DNA of 64,000 nt. Origin: an uncultured Pseudomonadota bacterium (GTDB taxonomy: Bacteria > Myxococcota_A > UBA796 > GCA-2862545). The position numbers and the translations under genes are program-made. Under the pieces are notes generated by a model, which was not told the DNA's origin, made no database searches, and saw only the letters and a list, made by a program, of their open reading frames with translations. The stretch is from the NCBI GenBank assembly GCA_913061235.1, contig CAJXTB010000002.1, positions 186,001-250,000 of the forward strand, written 5' to 3'. This document shows positions 16,188-25,301 of the stretch, one piece after another (positions within the stretch are counted from its first letter, which is position 1; each line of letters starts with the position of its first letter).

Positions 16188-17561
16188 ATGAGTTTGGTTG
16201 ATTCCGCATTTCTTCAGCGCTGCTGCACTCCAGAACAGGGGTTTGACGTTGTCATCGTGGTGGCGTCTTCACGGGAGTCCTCTGCCTTTTGGCAGCAGCG
16301 GCTGGGTCGGGTCCGTAGCCAAGTGCTCGGGACGCACGCTGAGCTTGTGGTGACTGAGGAAGTGTGGACCGGCGGTGCGGGCAATGGTCTGGGTACGCTG
16401 CATGGTCTTGAGCAGGCGGAGATCGAGCTGAACCGCCGTGGGCGCTCGCTGTGGCAGGCACTCGCGGATGGAAAGTCGGTTGGCATGTGGCACACCGCTG
16501 GGCAGGGCAAGCGCCTGTACCCGCTGCCGATTCACCACAATGGGGACAAGTCGCGAACAATCGTGCCGGGAGAGCTGACGATTGACGGATCTGCAGTGCC
16601 GATGCGACTGCTAGAGGCGGTTCTTCGTCAGACATCGGCGTTCGCGGAGCCGGGCCGCATTGGGGTCTTCTGGGGAGACCAGCTGACGCTTCCGACGGTC
16701 CGTATGCAGCGACCCACCGCACCTGTGGCACTTCTCGGACGCCTTGGGCCTGTTCCAGATGCTGCTGCATGGAAGCGGCTTGGATTGGCGAACTACGGCC
16801 TGTTGGCGGTGCGAGCGGATGGCAGCGCCATGCAGCTGGAGAAGCTGCAGTGGTCAGAGTTTGATGCCTTGCGTTTGGGCCTGGGACCGCTGACCGCTGC
16901 GGCAACAAGCTTGGGTTCGTTCAGCATGACCGCAGCGGTTGGGCAGCGGCTAATGGCCTTGTTTGCGCCAGAGTTGGCCGGTCGTGTCGCCAAGCTCGAC
17001 ACCGATCCTGGATGGTGGATGCCGCTCACGCTACCCGAACCCCTTGCGAATCGGCTGTGTGGACACGATGCGGTGAGTCGATTGCGCAGTGCCTTTGACG
17101 GTCCGGTTCGGCTTGAGGTTCTCAACGTAGGAGAGACCGCGCGCTGGTGGGACTTTGGCACGCTGCAGTCGTGGCACGCGAGCTGTCGGGCAGTGTTGAC
17201 ATCGCCAGAGCTCCGTCAGCTGCTGAACACACCCGACCCAACCGGTGACTCGTGCTTTGTTGCGTGCTCACCCATGCAGGGTGCGCACAATAGCGTCATC
17301 GTAGCGGCAAGCGCCGCATCACTGAACGTGACGGATGCGGTGATTGTGGACTGCGACGTAGACCAGCTGAGCGGGTCGGGTGTGGCCTACGGTCTTCGCG
17401 GTGGCGCCCACATTCTCACAGGGGATGTCTGTGCGACGGACGGGCAGGGAGGCACGGTCACAGCGCCCACTCACTCGGACGGAAAGGCCAACTGGAATGT
17501 ACCACTACACGGCAATGCCAAGTCGTGGTCAGCCTACGCGGCGGACTACTCGCTGAAGTAG
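16188..17561 (+). CDS. Nucleotidyltransferase-like protein (possible NDP-sugar pyrophosphorylase)
   Basis: 457 residues; ATG 16188 has AGGTGG 5 bases upstream, better than the GTG at 16179. The key region is GNGLGTLHGL followed at residues about 101-113 by HTAGQGKRLYPLP, and then NGDKSRTIVPG. This resembles the nucleotide-binding loop of sugar-nucleotide pyrophosphorylases (GGxGxRLxPLT...KP) and the guanylyltransferase half of fucokinases. FWGDQLTLP could stand for the metal-binding GD motif. No signal peptide. A role in making a GDP- or NDP-sugar would fit the nearby gmd, but the genes are separated by a convergent peptidase gene. Family assignment is tentative. Confidence 0.6.
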   Translation: MSLVDSAFLQRCCTPEQGFDVVIVVASSRESSAFWQQRLGRVRSQVLGTHAELVVTEEVWTGGAGNGLGTLHGLEQAEIELNRRGRSLWQALADGKSVGMWHTAGQGKRLYPLPIHHNGDKSRTIVPGELTIDGSAVPMRLLEAVLRQTSAFAEPGRIGVFWGDQLTLPTVRMQRPTAPVALLGRLGPVPDAAAWKRLGLANYGLLAVRADGSAMQLEKLQWSEFDALRLGLGPLTAAATSLGSFSMTAAVGQRLMALFAPELAGRVAKLDTDPGWWMPLTLPEPLANRLCGHDAVSRLRSAFDGPVRLEVLNVGETARWWDFGTLQSWHASCRAVLTSPELRQLLNTPDPTGDSCFVACSPMQGAHNSVIVAASAASLNVTDAVIVDCDVDQLSGSGVAYGLRGGAHILTGDVCATDGQGGTVTAPTHSDGKANWNVPLHGNAKSWSAYAADYSLK

Positions 17562-18466
17562 GTTTCGCGGATGTAGTCGTCGGCGGCGTCGAAGTTGTCT
17601 TGGATGCCGGCGCGGGTGAACGACGTGGCAATGTCACCATCTTGCAGGGCACCGCCAACGATGGTCTCGTGCCACAGGGCCAACATGCGCAAGGAGCCGC
17701 CGCCGCTGCTGTCGGTTGTCCACTCGCCGTCGTCTTGGTTGACGTCTTCAGCGGTTCGCTCAAAGCCTTGGCCATCGCGCGGTATCCACATGTCGATGGT
17801 GTAGGACTGGTTGATGGCGTGGCGACCGTTTTCGCTCTCGTAGGGAGCGCTTGTCCACGACCGTGCAACGTAGGCCCAGCGCTTTTCTCCGTCGTTGACG
17901 GCTTCTTCGCCGTCCGGCACATCTGCGGGGTCTGGAAGGTTCATGTCGACCCACCGAAAGTGCTTGTGAAACTCGTAGGGGATTGAGTACAGCGCGGACT
18001 CCTTGACCAGTATGTTGTAGGTCTCCATGCGCTCACAGGCTTGGTCTTGCCAGCAGTCCCCACCGACCTCAAAGTCGCGGTCGTACAGGTCTGGGGAGTA
18101 CGGCTCGACGGGCGTCTGGTCGTCGAGGAACTGGATGAGCTGGTGGTGTTCTGGACCGTACGGAGAGAGCCCGGCGAGTGCGACGGGGGATGCGAGCGAC
18201 AGGTCGCGGTCCGGACGGTCGATATTGGCGACGTCTGCTTCGGTGAGCGGCGACAACTCCACGGCTCGGGCGACGACGCCACCGTCTTCGACGTCCAGGG
18301 ATAGGTAGACCTGCAGCTCCATTTGGCGCAGTGCGAAGCCCAACACCTCGGGTTCGGCATCGAAGCTCGTCAGCACGAACCGAGCGGCATCATCAAACTC
18401 GGGATTGGCTTCTTGTGACTTACGACATCCGACCGAGACGACGAGTAGAGCTACCAGTAGACGCAT
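17546..18466 (-). CDS. Lipoprotein of unknown function
   Basis: 306 residues; ATG with AGAGG 5 bases upstream. The leader LLVALLVVSVGC ends in a lipobox, so the protein should be membrane-anchored. The mature part is acidic and rich in aromatics, with one pair of close cysteines (GGDCWQDQACERM). It contains no motif I can assign; the region YVARSWTSAPYESENGRHAIN looks strand-rich. Its 3' end overlaps the convergent gene at 16188 by 16 bp. Expected location is the periplasmic side of the inner or outer membrane. Confidence 0.75.
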   Translation of the reverse strand: MRLLVALLVVSVGCRKSQEANPEFDDAARFVLTSFDAEPEVLGFALRQMELQVYLSLDVEDGGVVARAVELSPLTEADVANIDRPDRDLSLASPVALAGLSPYGPEHHQLIQFLDDQTPVEPYSPDLYDRDFEVGGDCWQDQACERMETYNILVKESALYSIPYEFHKHFRWVDMNLPDPADVPDGEEAVNDGEKRWAYVARSWTSAPYESENGRHAINQSYTIDMWIPRDGQGFERTAEDVNQDDGEWTTDSSGGGSLRMLALWHETIVGGALQDGDIATSFTRAGIQDNFDAADDYIRETYFSE

Positions 18467-18517
18467 ATGAACCTCTCTGCGGCGGCATAGTACACGCAGG
18501 GAACGTCAATCGCATGA

Positions 18518-19189
18518 TCAATGAGCCTGGCTGAGTTGCTCCAGACTCTGTTGGGCTTCGCGATGGTCGGGTGAGTGCGACAGAACGGCCAAGAAGGCCT
18601 CTTCGGCTCCGGCGTTGTCTCCCAGTTGCATGCGACATCGCCCGAGGTGCAGACCGGCGGCAGCGGAGTGTGGATTGGCGGCCACGCTTGTCTCAAGCCA
18701 GGGCAACGCGGCCATTGGGTCGCCGTCGGCGTCGAGGATCAGCCCCATGTACAGGCTAGCGACGGGGTGTTGAGGATTGGCCACGAGTAGGCGTCGAAGC
18801 ATTCGCTTGGCCTCGACGGTGTCGCCAACGGTGGCGTGGCACACAGCCAGCCCTACACCCGCCTCGATGTCGTACGGCGAGCGCTCGAGACTGGCGACGA
18901 AGGCGATGCGCGCCAGGTCCGGCTCGTCTGCGAGCAAGAAGACCTCGCCAAGAACGCGAGCAATCAGAGCCGAAGAGCGATTGATTCGACCCGCATTGCG
19001 CAAGGCACCAATCGCGACTTCAAGGCGCCCGGCCTGGAGAGCGGCGAGTCCCAGAGCAAAGTGAGCGGTATCGGATGCCGGATCGGCCCGAAGCATGCGT
19101 GCGGCAACAGCATCCGCCCGATCAGCGGGTAGGTCGCTGATCAGGTCGAAGACGCGCTGTAGCACGGTGTCGCTGTTTAACTGGCTCAT
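18518..19189 (-). CDS. TPR-repeat protein
   Basis: 223 residues from ATG 19189. Tandem 34-residue helical pairs with TPR positions are visible: AHFALGLAALQAGRLEVAIGALRNA, ALIARVLGEVFLLADEPDLARIAF, VASLYMGLILDADGDPMAALPWLETSV and AGLHLGRCRMQLGDNAGAEEAFLAVL. TPRs mediate protein-protein contacts. No signal peptide is seen. It starts 35 bp after the stop of the glutathionyl-hydroquinone reductase gene on the same strand and may be in one transcript. Partner unknown. Confidence 0.85.
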   Translation of the reverse strand: MSQLNSDTVLQRVFDLISDLPADRADAVAARMLRADPASDTAHFALGLAALQAGRLEVAIGALRNAGRINRSSALIARVLGEVFLLADEPDLARIAFVASLERSPYDIEAGVGLAVCHATVGDTVEAKRMLRRLLVANPQHPVASLYMGLILDADGDPMAALPWLETSVAANPHSAAAGLHLGRCRMQLGDNAGAEEAFLAVLSHSPDHREAQQSLEQLSQAH

Positions 19190-19224
19190 GGGGGCCCGTC
19201 GGACGTTGGTTGCGCACCTGTAGC

Positions 19225-20223
19225 TCAATCGGCCAGGAAATTGGACTTCCTGGATGAAGCAACCGGATCCAATCCACCGAAGCGATCTCGGTCGTGGGGG
19301 GCATCGATATGAAGCTCGGGACCTACTGGGACTATTCGGCTGGGGTGAATCGACTCATGGGACCGGTAATAGTGGTGCCGGATGTGAGACAGGTCGGTTG
19401 TGTCGCGGAAGGCGGGCACGCTGTACAGCTCTCGCAGGTAGGCCGACACGTTCTTGTAGTCGCGAAGTAGCCGTAGATTGCAGCGAAAGTGGAAGGCGTA
19501 GACTGCGTCAAAGCGCACGAGTGTGGTGAACAGGCGCACGTCGGCTTCGGTCAGCCGGTCACCGGCAACGTACCGGGTCTCACTGAGACGGTCTTCCACC
19601 CAGTCCAATGTAGAGAAGAGTGCGGTGACAGCGTCGTCATAGGCTTCTTGTGAACCGGCGAACCCACACTTGTACACGCCGTTGTTCAGGTCATTGTAGA
19701 CGCGCTCATTGACCTGATCGATCTGCGCAACAAGGTCCGTCGGTCTCAGGGTGATGTCGCTGTCTGCGAGGGCACCGAACTGGGTGTCCAGCTGGCGGAT
19801 GATCTCGGAAGACTCGTTGTTCACGATGGTGTTCGTAGTGGTGTCGAGCAAGATGGGCACCGAGACCCGGCCAGAGAAGGCGTTGTCGTGGGTGGTGTAG
19901 ACATCGCGCAAGAATGCGTGCCCGCCGACAGCGTCGCCTGTTGAGCCGTCGAAGTCTGGGCTGAAGGTCCAGCCATCTCCACCCATCAGCGGGCTGACGA
20001 CACTCACGCCAATGTGGTCGGTGAGCCCCTTGAGCTGGCGAACGATGAGTGCTCGGTGAGCCCATGGGCACGCCAGCGACACATACAGGTGGTAGCGACC
20101 TGAGCTGGGTGGGAACTGTGCGTCCCCAATACTGTCGCGACAGCTCGTCGTTGCTCGCTGAAACGCTTTGTTCTTGCGAACAAAGTCATCCGAAACCCAC
20201 TGACCTTGAACTAGCCGACCCAT
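19225..20223 (-). CDS. yqjG: Glutathionyl-hydroquinone reductase (YqjG/Xi-class GST)
   Basis: 332 residues; ATG 20223 has GGAGG with a 5-base spacer, so the GTG two codons earlier is less likely. The N-terminal thioredoxin-fold domain has the Xi-class signature YVSLACPWAHRAL with catalytic Cys at 52, VSPLMGGDGWTF, and VPILLDTTTNTIVNNESSEIIRQLD. The C-terminal helical GST domain contains NNGVYKCGFAGSQEAYDDAV and RYVAGDRLTEADVRLFTTLVRFD. The enzyme reduces glutathionyl-hydroquinones, releasing hydroquinone. It implies glutathione or a similar thiol in this organism. A near-perfect 7-bp hairpin lies in its last codons. Confidence 0.95.
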   Translation of the reverse strand: MGRLVQGQWVSDDFVRKNKAFQRATTSCRDSIGDAQFPPSSGRYHLYVSLACPWAHRALIVRQLKGLTDHIGVSVVSPLMGGDGWTFSPDFDGSTGDAVGGHAFLRDVYTTHDNAFSGRVSVPILLDTTTNTIVNNESSEIIRQLDTQFGALADSDITLRPTDLVAQIDQVNERVYNDLNNGVYKCGFAGSQEAYDDAVTALFSTLDWVEDRLSETRYVAGDRLTEADVRLFTTLVRFDAVYAFHFRCNLRLLRDYKNVSAYLRELYSVPAFRDTTDLSHIRHHYYRSHESIHPSRIVPVGPELHIDAPHDRDRFGGLDPVASSRKSNFLAD

Positions 20224-20297
20224 ACTCACCTCCGCGACCGTCGTATCGGTGTGCGGGAGGCGGCGGGTCGGTCAGGGTGTTCGCAATTCGCGAACGA

Positions 20298-20720
20298 CTA
20301 GCGGAGGTAGTTCCAGGTGCAGGAGCTGTCGACGCAGGCAAAGCCATCTGCAGGTGGGCAGTCACAGGTGCTCACGAAGCCGCCGCACTCAAGGCCGGAC
20401 TGGATGTCGAGCAGCTCGTAGAAGCGACTGGTGTCCGCGTCTGTGCGGGCGACGAGGTCTCGGGTACATCCGCAGCTCGTCCCTGTGAGGACCTGACCAC
20501 ATTCGGCGTCATTGGTGCAGGTCTGAATGCTGTCTTGTTCTGCTGAAAGCGCATCATACGCTTCGGGGCAAGTCGTGGGATTGGGCTCGGGCTCGGGCTC
20601 TGGAGTCGTGCCGTTACCACTTGGTGTTGTGGGGTCACAACCTGCCATAAGTCCTGCGCAACCGGCTAGAAATCCCAAACGGAAGAGGGAGGCTGAAACA
20701 TTGGAGGGTAGAAAGGACAT
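20298..20720 (-). CDS. Small Cys-rich lipoprotein
   Basis: 140 residues from ATG 20720. A hydrophobic leader offers two lipobox-like cysteines (FLAGC and LMAGC), followed by a Pro-Glu linker (PEPEPEPNP). The mature domain has about ten cysteines in pairs: TCTNDAECGQVL, TSCGCTRDL, LECGG and TCDCPPADGFACVDSSC. Such arrays usually form disulfide knots in exported proteins, and similar short Cys-rich modules are common in myxobacterial lipoproteins. No enzyme motif. It is divergent from the MopE/FG-GAP gene with about 100 bp between. Confidence 0.7.
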   Translation of the reverse strand: MSFLPSNVSASLFRLGFLAGCAGLMAGCDPTTPSGNGTTPEPEPEPNPTTCPEAYDALSAEQDSIQTCTNDAECGQVLTGTSCGCTRDLVARTDADTSRFYELLDIQSGLECGGFVSTCDCPPADGFACVDSSCTWNYLR

Positions 20721-20823
20721 AATATCTCCATAGAAGGTACCGAAACACGCCCTTGAAGTAAGCCGCGCAACGAACTGCGGCAAGGTGTGGCGGGCTAGTG
20801 TAGGGTGCCGCTAAGAGGGCTCG

Positions 20824-23115
20824 ATGAAAAACTTTCGACTGACCATTCTGCTCGCGCTGACCGGCTGTCCCCTGGTGTCGGACAGCGAACATGCCGCACG
20901 CATAGACGTGGACTCGGACGGCTTCGTCGCTAGCGAGTACCCAGGTGGTGTGGACTGCGACGACCGCGACCCGAGCGTTGGGGAGCCGGAACTCTGGTTT
21001 CTCGATGCCGATGGTGACGGCGTTGGTGAGGTTGGAGACGGCGTGCTGCTGTGCTCCCCGCCCGACAACTATGTCCGAACGACCGGCGACTGCAATGACG
21101 CGGACAGCGCTGTTGGTCCTGGTTTTGACGAAGTCTGCAACGGCTTAGATGACAACTGCGATGGCGTTCGCGATGACGGTTTGGACGTGTCTCCGGCATG
21201 GGCAGACACCGACAACGACGGCTTCGGAGATGTGGCGACCGAGAGGATGGTCTGCGACGTAGAGCCTGGCTGGGTGCGCAATCCCGACGACTGCGACGAC
21301 AGCACAGACCTTGTCTCTCCCTCCGTCGATGAGCTGTGCAACGGCCTAGATGACAACTGCTCGGGCGATGCGGATGAGGGCCTGCCGGGAACCGCATTCA
21401 ACCTCGACGCAGATGGCGACGGCTACGGCAATCCATATATTGCGGACAACTTCTGCGTGGCCCCGGATGGCTGGGTGGAGAACGACGACGACTGCGACGA
21501 CACGCGGGACTTCATGTTCCCGGGCGCAACTGAGTTGTGCAACGGTCTAGACGATAACTGCGACAACGACACGGACGACGGTCTGGCCCCTGTGCGCTCC
21601 TACTACCGAGACGGTGACCAAGACGGGTTTGGCAATCCGGGCTGGTCCGACACCTTGTGTGCGGCTTCAGGCAGCTGGATTCGCGACTCTAGCGACTGCG
21701 ACGACACAGACCCGCTCATTTCCCCAGCCGCGGTTGAGGACTGCGCAACGGTTGCTGATGATGACTGCAACCGAGAGACGACCTGCGGGCCATCCGGAGA
21801 CCTCCTTGCGGCCAGTCATCATGTGTTCTCACCGGCAGACAACTCCGAGCGCGCTGGCGCTGCTGTCGCCGCCGCAAGAGATGGCGCATTGACCCGTTTG
21901 GCGATTGGGGCTCCAAACTACGCCACACCTGAAGATGGTCAAGATGGCGCGGTGTACCTCGTTCCTGCGCCGAGCACATCGGGAACAACCTCCCTGTCTT
22001 CGGGGGAATTCCTGACCAGTACCCGCTGGGGCTTCGGCTTTGCCATCTCCACCACGCATGACATGGACGGAGACGGGGCTGAAGACTTTCTTGTGGGTGC
22101 GCCGTACACTGCCGGCAGTGGCGGGCGCGTGTATGTCATCTCCTCTCGCGCCACCGCAGCCGACTCACCCGCTGAAGACAGCGCCATTCTCGAGATCGAG
22201 GCCACGAGCGACTGGTTCTACGCCGGATACTCGGTCGCGAGTGGCTACGACCTCACGGGCGACGCCACCCCGGACCTCGTAGTTGGCGCGCCGTTGACTG
22301 AGATCGGTGGAAACTCGCGAGGTCGCGTGGCCGTCATTAGCGGCGCGGCACGTGGGTCTGTGCGTACGGGGTCGAACGTCTCAAACATTCGTGGAACCAA
22401 CAACTCGCAGACGGGTATTGCCGTGGCGGTCCTGCCGGACTTCAACGGGGATGGTGTCGCAGACCTGGCTGTTGGTTCCAACCTCGTTGATGGAGCCGGT
22501 GTCGATAGCGGTCAGGTCGCGGTGTTTTTCGGCCCGCTGGACACTGGAGGTCTGAACCTGGACGACGCGGATGTCACCTATTGGGGTGAGTCGTCTAGCG
22601 ACGCCGCAGGCACCTCAGTGGCGAGCGCCGGAGATGTGAATGGAGATGGGTTGTCCGACCTCATCATTGGCGCGCCTGGGCATTCTGAGGACGGCGTGTC
22701 AGGGCGAGGCGCTGCCTACATTGTGTACGGAAGCCTTGTGCCCACGAGCTACTCGCTAGGAAGCGCAGATGCGACGTTCCTAGGCCAGAGTGCCTCCGTG
22801 GGGCTAGGCCGCTCGGTCTCTGGTGCAGGTGATGTCGACGGAAACGGCCTGGATGACGTGCTCATTGGCCAGCCTCGAGCGGTGGACGACCGCGGCGGTG
22901 CCTTCCTGCAGCTAGCGCCGTTCATGGGAACAGTGGACGTGGGTGGCGATGCCTTCTTGTTGCCAGCACACGACGACCACGAAATCGGGTTCGCCTTTGC
23001 GCCCGCCGGCGACGTCAACGGTGACGGCCTCGACGACTTCTTGATTGGCAATCCCGGAGCGAGCACCAACTTCGTCACAGATGGCTCTGTCATCCTGTCC
23101 TACGGACGGCCATAG
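20824..23115 (+). CDS. MopE-repeat / FG-GAP (integrin-alpha-like) lipoprotein
   Basis: 763 residues; ATG with GAGGG upstream. The leader LTILLALTGC is a short lipoprotein signal. Residues about 25-320 hold four or five MopE-type units, each with DxDxDGfg, a DCDD(T)xxxxxP block and CNGLDDNCDG, which bind Ca/Cu-type metals in the family. Residues about 330-763 are FG-GAP/VCBS repeats forming a beta-propeller, with Ca loops such as DMDGDGAEDFLVGAP, DFNGDGVADLAVGS, DVNGDGLSDLIIGAPG and DVDGNGLDDVLIG. Likely displayed at the cell surface for adhesion or binding. No C-terminal sorting tail, in line with lipid anchoring. Confidence 0.92.
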   Translation: MKNFRLTILLALTGCPLVSDSEHAARIDVDSDGFVASEYPGGVDCDDRDPSVGEPELWFLDADGDGVGEVGDGVLLCSPPDNYVRTTGDCNDADSAVGPGFDEVCNGLDDNCDGVRDDGLDVSPAWADTDNDGFGDVATERMVCDVEPGWVRNPDDCDDSTDLVSPSVDELCNGLDDNCSGDADEGLPGTAFNLDADGDGYGNPYIADNFCVAPDGWVENDDDCDDTRDFMFPGATELCNGLDDNCDNDTDDGLAPVRSYYRDGDQDGFGNPGWSDTLCAASGSWIRDSSDCDDTDPLISPAAVEDCATVADDDCNRETTCGPSGDLLAASHHVFSPADNSERAGAAVAAARDGALTRLAIGAPNYATPEDGQDGAVYLVPAPSTSGTTSLSSGEFLTSTRWGFGFAISTTHDMDGDGAEDFLVGAPYTAGSGGRVYVISSRATAADSPAEDSAILEIEATSDWFYAGYSVASGYDLTGDATPDLVVGAPLTEIGGNSRGRVAVISGAARGSVRTGSNVSNIRGTNNSQTGIAVAVLPDFNGDGVADLAVGSNLVDGAGVDSGQVAVFFGPLDTGGLNLDDADVTYWGESSSDAAGTSVASAGDVNGDGLSDLIIGAPGHSEDGVSGRGAAYIVYGSLVPTSYSLGSADATFLGQSASVGLGRSVSGAGDVDGNGLDDVLIGQPRAVDDRGGAFLQLAPFMGTVDVGGDAFLLPAHDDHEIGFAFAPAGDVNGDGLDDFLIGNPGASTNFVTDGSVILSYGRP
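20884..21790 (+). repeat. Tandem MopE-type metal-binding repeats (protein level)
   Basis: Each unit of about 55-65 codons repeats D-x-D-x-DG(F/Y)G, a C, DCDD and CNGLDDNCD. The cysteines are regularly spaced and probably form one or two disulfides per unit. Repeats are clear in the protein and diverged in DNA. Confidence 0.8.
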
Positions 23116-23131
23116 TCGGTCTTAGAGCCCT

Positions 23132-24286
23132 CTAGTCGACGTACGGAGCAGGGCCAAAGTAGTACATCTCATCCGCACCGAGGATGGAGCGCAAGGTGCT
23201 GGCGCCTGGCGTCATATCGATGTGGAAGTGGTTGTCGTGAGCGCTGTTGAACTCGGGCGTCAGGATGATGTTCCAGAAGCCGCCGTCGTGCCATCGGTGC
23301 GCCGCTTCCCACAAGAAGGTGGCACCAGCGTTGGAGGATGGCGGAGCCGAGTTGATGTTGTTGGTGTGAACCCAGTCGTCCACCAGTGTGTAGCGACGAC
23401 CGTCGGTGAACTCGAAGCCATAGATGTCGATAGCGTCGCCGTAGGCGTGGCGAGACAAGCTGTTGGTGCCGCCAATGACACGGCAGACGTAGGTGCCGAT
23501 GTGCAGGACGGTGTCTACGCCGTCGGGCTCGACGTCATCGATGAGGTCAACCAGAGCGTGTGCGGACTCGGCAGACATCAACATGTTCGGTGTCGCACTG
23601 CCATCGAAGTAGCGCACATCCACGCCATGGATGGGAGGATTGAGCATGACGGGGTCTTCGATGTGGCAGTTCAAGTTCGGGTGGGTGCTCGGGCTCTGGT
23701 CTTCCCGGAGAGTCGGCGTGAATGGAACGTCGCGTGCTGCGAGGTCCAAGATGGCCTGGGACAGGTCTGATGCTGCGTTGGGCAGGCACGCGAACCGCTC
23801 GGTATTGGGCTCGTTGTAGCGACCGGTGACCACGCATCCATAGCCATCCCGGCAGGCGTCGTCGGGGTAGGTTCCAAAGTCACACTGAGACGTGCAGCTA
23901 CCCGCGGACAGCGGCGATTCTGGAAGGTCGTTTTCACCAACGCAGAAGGTGGTGGGGAAGCCGCTCGCGTCTGGGCAGGTCCGCTCACAGGACAGTGAGC
24001 ACATGCCGCCGGGAAAGCCTTCATCTGCGCCCAAGCAGACGGCGCCGTCATAGTCGCAGTCCGAGACAGATAAGCAGGGACTGCCGACAAACCCAGTTGG
24101 ACCCGTCACATCAACGGTGTCATCGTCAATGTCGTCGGTTCCTTCGGTCCCGTCATCCAGCGTGGTGTCGAAGTCCGAGTCTTCGTCATCTGGAATACCG
24201 TCGCCATCTGCGTCTGGCAGCTCACGGCCATCCTTCTTGCAGGCGGAGAACAGTGCGAGGACGAGAAGTGGGGCGAGTGTCTTCAT
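23132..24286 (-). CDS. Extensin-like / M15-type peptidase lipoprotein
   Basis: 384 residues, ATG. The leader ends LALFSAC (lipobox), followed by an acidic linker with a Ca-loop-like DADGDGIPDDEDSD and a Cys-rich segment of about 120 residues. The C-terminal domain matches the extensin-like_C/LAS fold: IGTYVCRVIGG, then SRHAYGDAIDIYGF (His and Asp zinc ligands near 280) and HDNHFHIDM (final His). LAS enzymes cleave D-Ala-containing peptides in peptidoglycan. All three presumed ligands are present. Likely a lipid-anchored cell-wall hydrolase with a Cys-rich stalk. It is convergent with the FG-GAP gene. Confidence 0.85.
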   Translation of the reverse strand: MKTLAPLLVLALFSACKKDGRELPDADGDGIPDDEDSDFDTTLDDGTEGTDDIDDDTVDVTGPTGFVGSPCLSVSDCDYDGAVCLGADEGFPGGMCSLSCERTCPDASGFPTTFCVGENDLPESPLSAGSCTSQCDFGTYPDDACRDGYGCVVTGRYNEPNTERFACLPNAASDLSQAILDLAARDVPFTPTLREDQSPSTHPNLNCHIEDPVMLNPPIHGVDVRYFDGSATPNMLMSAESAHALVDLIDDVEPDGVDTVLHIGTYVCRVIGGTNSLSRHAYGDAIDIYGFEFTDGRRYTLVDDWVHTNNINSAPPSSNAGATFLWEAAHRWHDGGFWNIILTPEFNSAHDNHFHIDMTPGASTLRSILGADEMYYFGPAPYVD

Positions 24287-24322
24287 GCCGCCGTTTGTAC
24301 CCGAGGCATGCTCGGGTCGCCA

Positions 24323-25297
24323 CTACTCGTACAGGTCTGCGACAAACTCGCCGTATCCGTTGTACTTCATCGTGGGGATGGGTTCCCGCCCGGGAAGTAG
24401 CCACTCTTCGGCCTGGCTCCAGCGTGGATGCGGTGTGTCGGGGTCCACGTTGCTTAGGAACGAGTATTCGGCCGGCTCGATGGTGTTCCAGAAGGTTGGT
24501 GGCTGATCTTCCGTGAATACAATCCGAATGACGGACTTGATATTTTTGTAGCCGTACTTCCAAGGAACGATCAGGCGCAGCGGTGCACCATTCTGACGCG
24601 GCAGCGCTTGGCCGTAGATTCCAGTGACCATCATGGACAGTGGATTCATGGCCTCTTCCATGGTCAGGCCCTCAAAATAGGGCCATGGCAGGTTGGCGTC
24701 TGCGTCCACGTTCGGCATCTCGTCGGGGCGATTCTCGCTGACCATCTGCACGAAGTTGGCGCCGGCCATCGGGTCGGCCAACGCAATGAGTGCGGCGAGG
24801 GGGAAGCCCGTCCATGGAACCGTCATGGCCCAGCGCTCTACACATCGGAAGCGGTAGATGCGTTCCTCGGTGATGTCGTCCATCTGGTCGAGCAGGTCTT
24901 CGAGATTGATGACGCCAGGATTGTTGCACAGCCCGGCGAACTCGATCTGCCAGGGGGCGATCTGGAAGTTTCCGACTAGCAAATGGACCGAGTCTTTCGA
25001 CCGCGTGAACTCGTAGAAATTGTTGTAGGTGGTGGCGTCGAAGGGGTCCGTCAGCGGGCGTTCGGGTACCTGGAAGTCTTCGTTTCGCGGGTAAGGAAAG
25101 CGCGAGGCGTACGGGTTGTCGAAGTCCTCGAGGCTGCCGAAGGGATCGCCGCCAACGGACAGGCCACAGCCGCCGATGAGGCTTGCGGTTCCGGTGAGGC
25201 CCAAGGACTTGAGTACCTTGCGACGGTTCCAGTAGGTGGACTCGTCGGTCACTTGATTGTCGGGAAGGTCCCAAGGCTTGCGGATCTTTACGAGCAT
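24323..25297 (-). CDS. msrP: Protein-methionine-sulfoxide reductase, molybdoenzyme subunit MsrP
   Basis: 324 residues. The N-terminus NRRKVLKSLGLTGTASLIGGC looks like a Tat signal. NPYASRFPYPRN, a YNNFYEF block, and RFRCVERWAMTVPWTGFPLAAL with the molybdenum-binding Cys near residue 150 are diagnostic of MsrP (YedY), as are GAPLRLIVPWKYGYKNIKSV near 240 and WNTIEPAEYSF. MsrP repairs oxidised methionine in periplasmic proteins using electrons from the quinone pool, usually through the haem protein MsrQ. No msrQ is adjacent. The gene starts 4 bp after the beta-barrel gene upstream on the same strand. Confidence 0.96.
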   Translation of the reverse strand: MLVKIRKPWDLPDNQVTDESTYWNRRKVLKSLGLTGTASLIGGCGLSVGGDPFGSLEDFDNPYASRFPYPRNEDFQVPERPLTDPFDATTYNNFYEFTRSKDSVHLLVGNFQIAPWQIEFAGLCNNPGVINLEDLLDQMDDITEERIYRFRCVERWAMTVPWTGFPLAALIALADPMAGANFVQMVSENRPDEMPNVDADANLPWPYFEGLTMEEAMNPLSMMVTGIYGQALPRQNGAPLRLIVPWKYGYKNIKSVIRIVFTEDQPPTFWNTIEPAEYSFLSNVDPDTPHPRWSQAEEWLLPGREPIPTMKYNGYGEFVADLYE

Positions 25298-25301
25298 GGT
25301 C

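Noticed and set aside
19213-19284. tRNA look-alike (TGTAGCTCAAT and a 7-bp hairpin with a 7-base loop)
   Set aside because: The acceptor, D and T stems do not pair, and it lies in the 3' end of the yqjG gene and its spacer.
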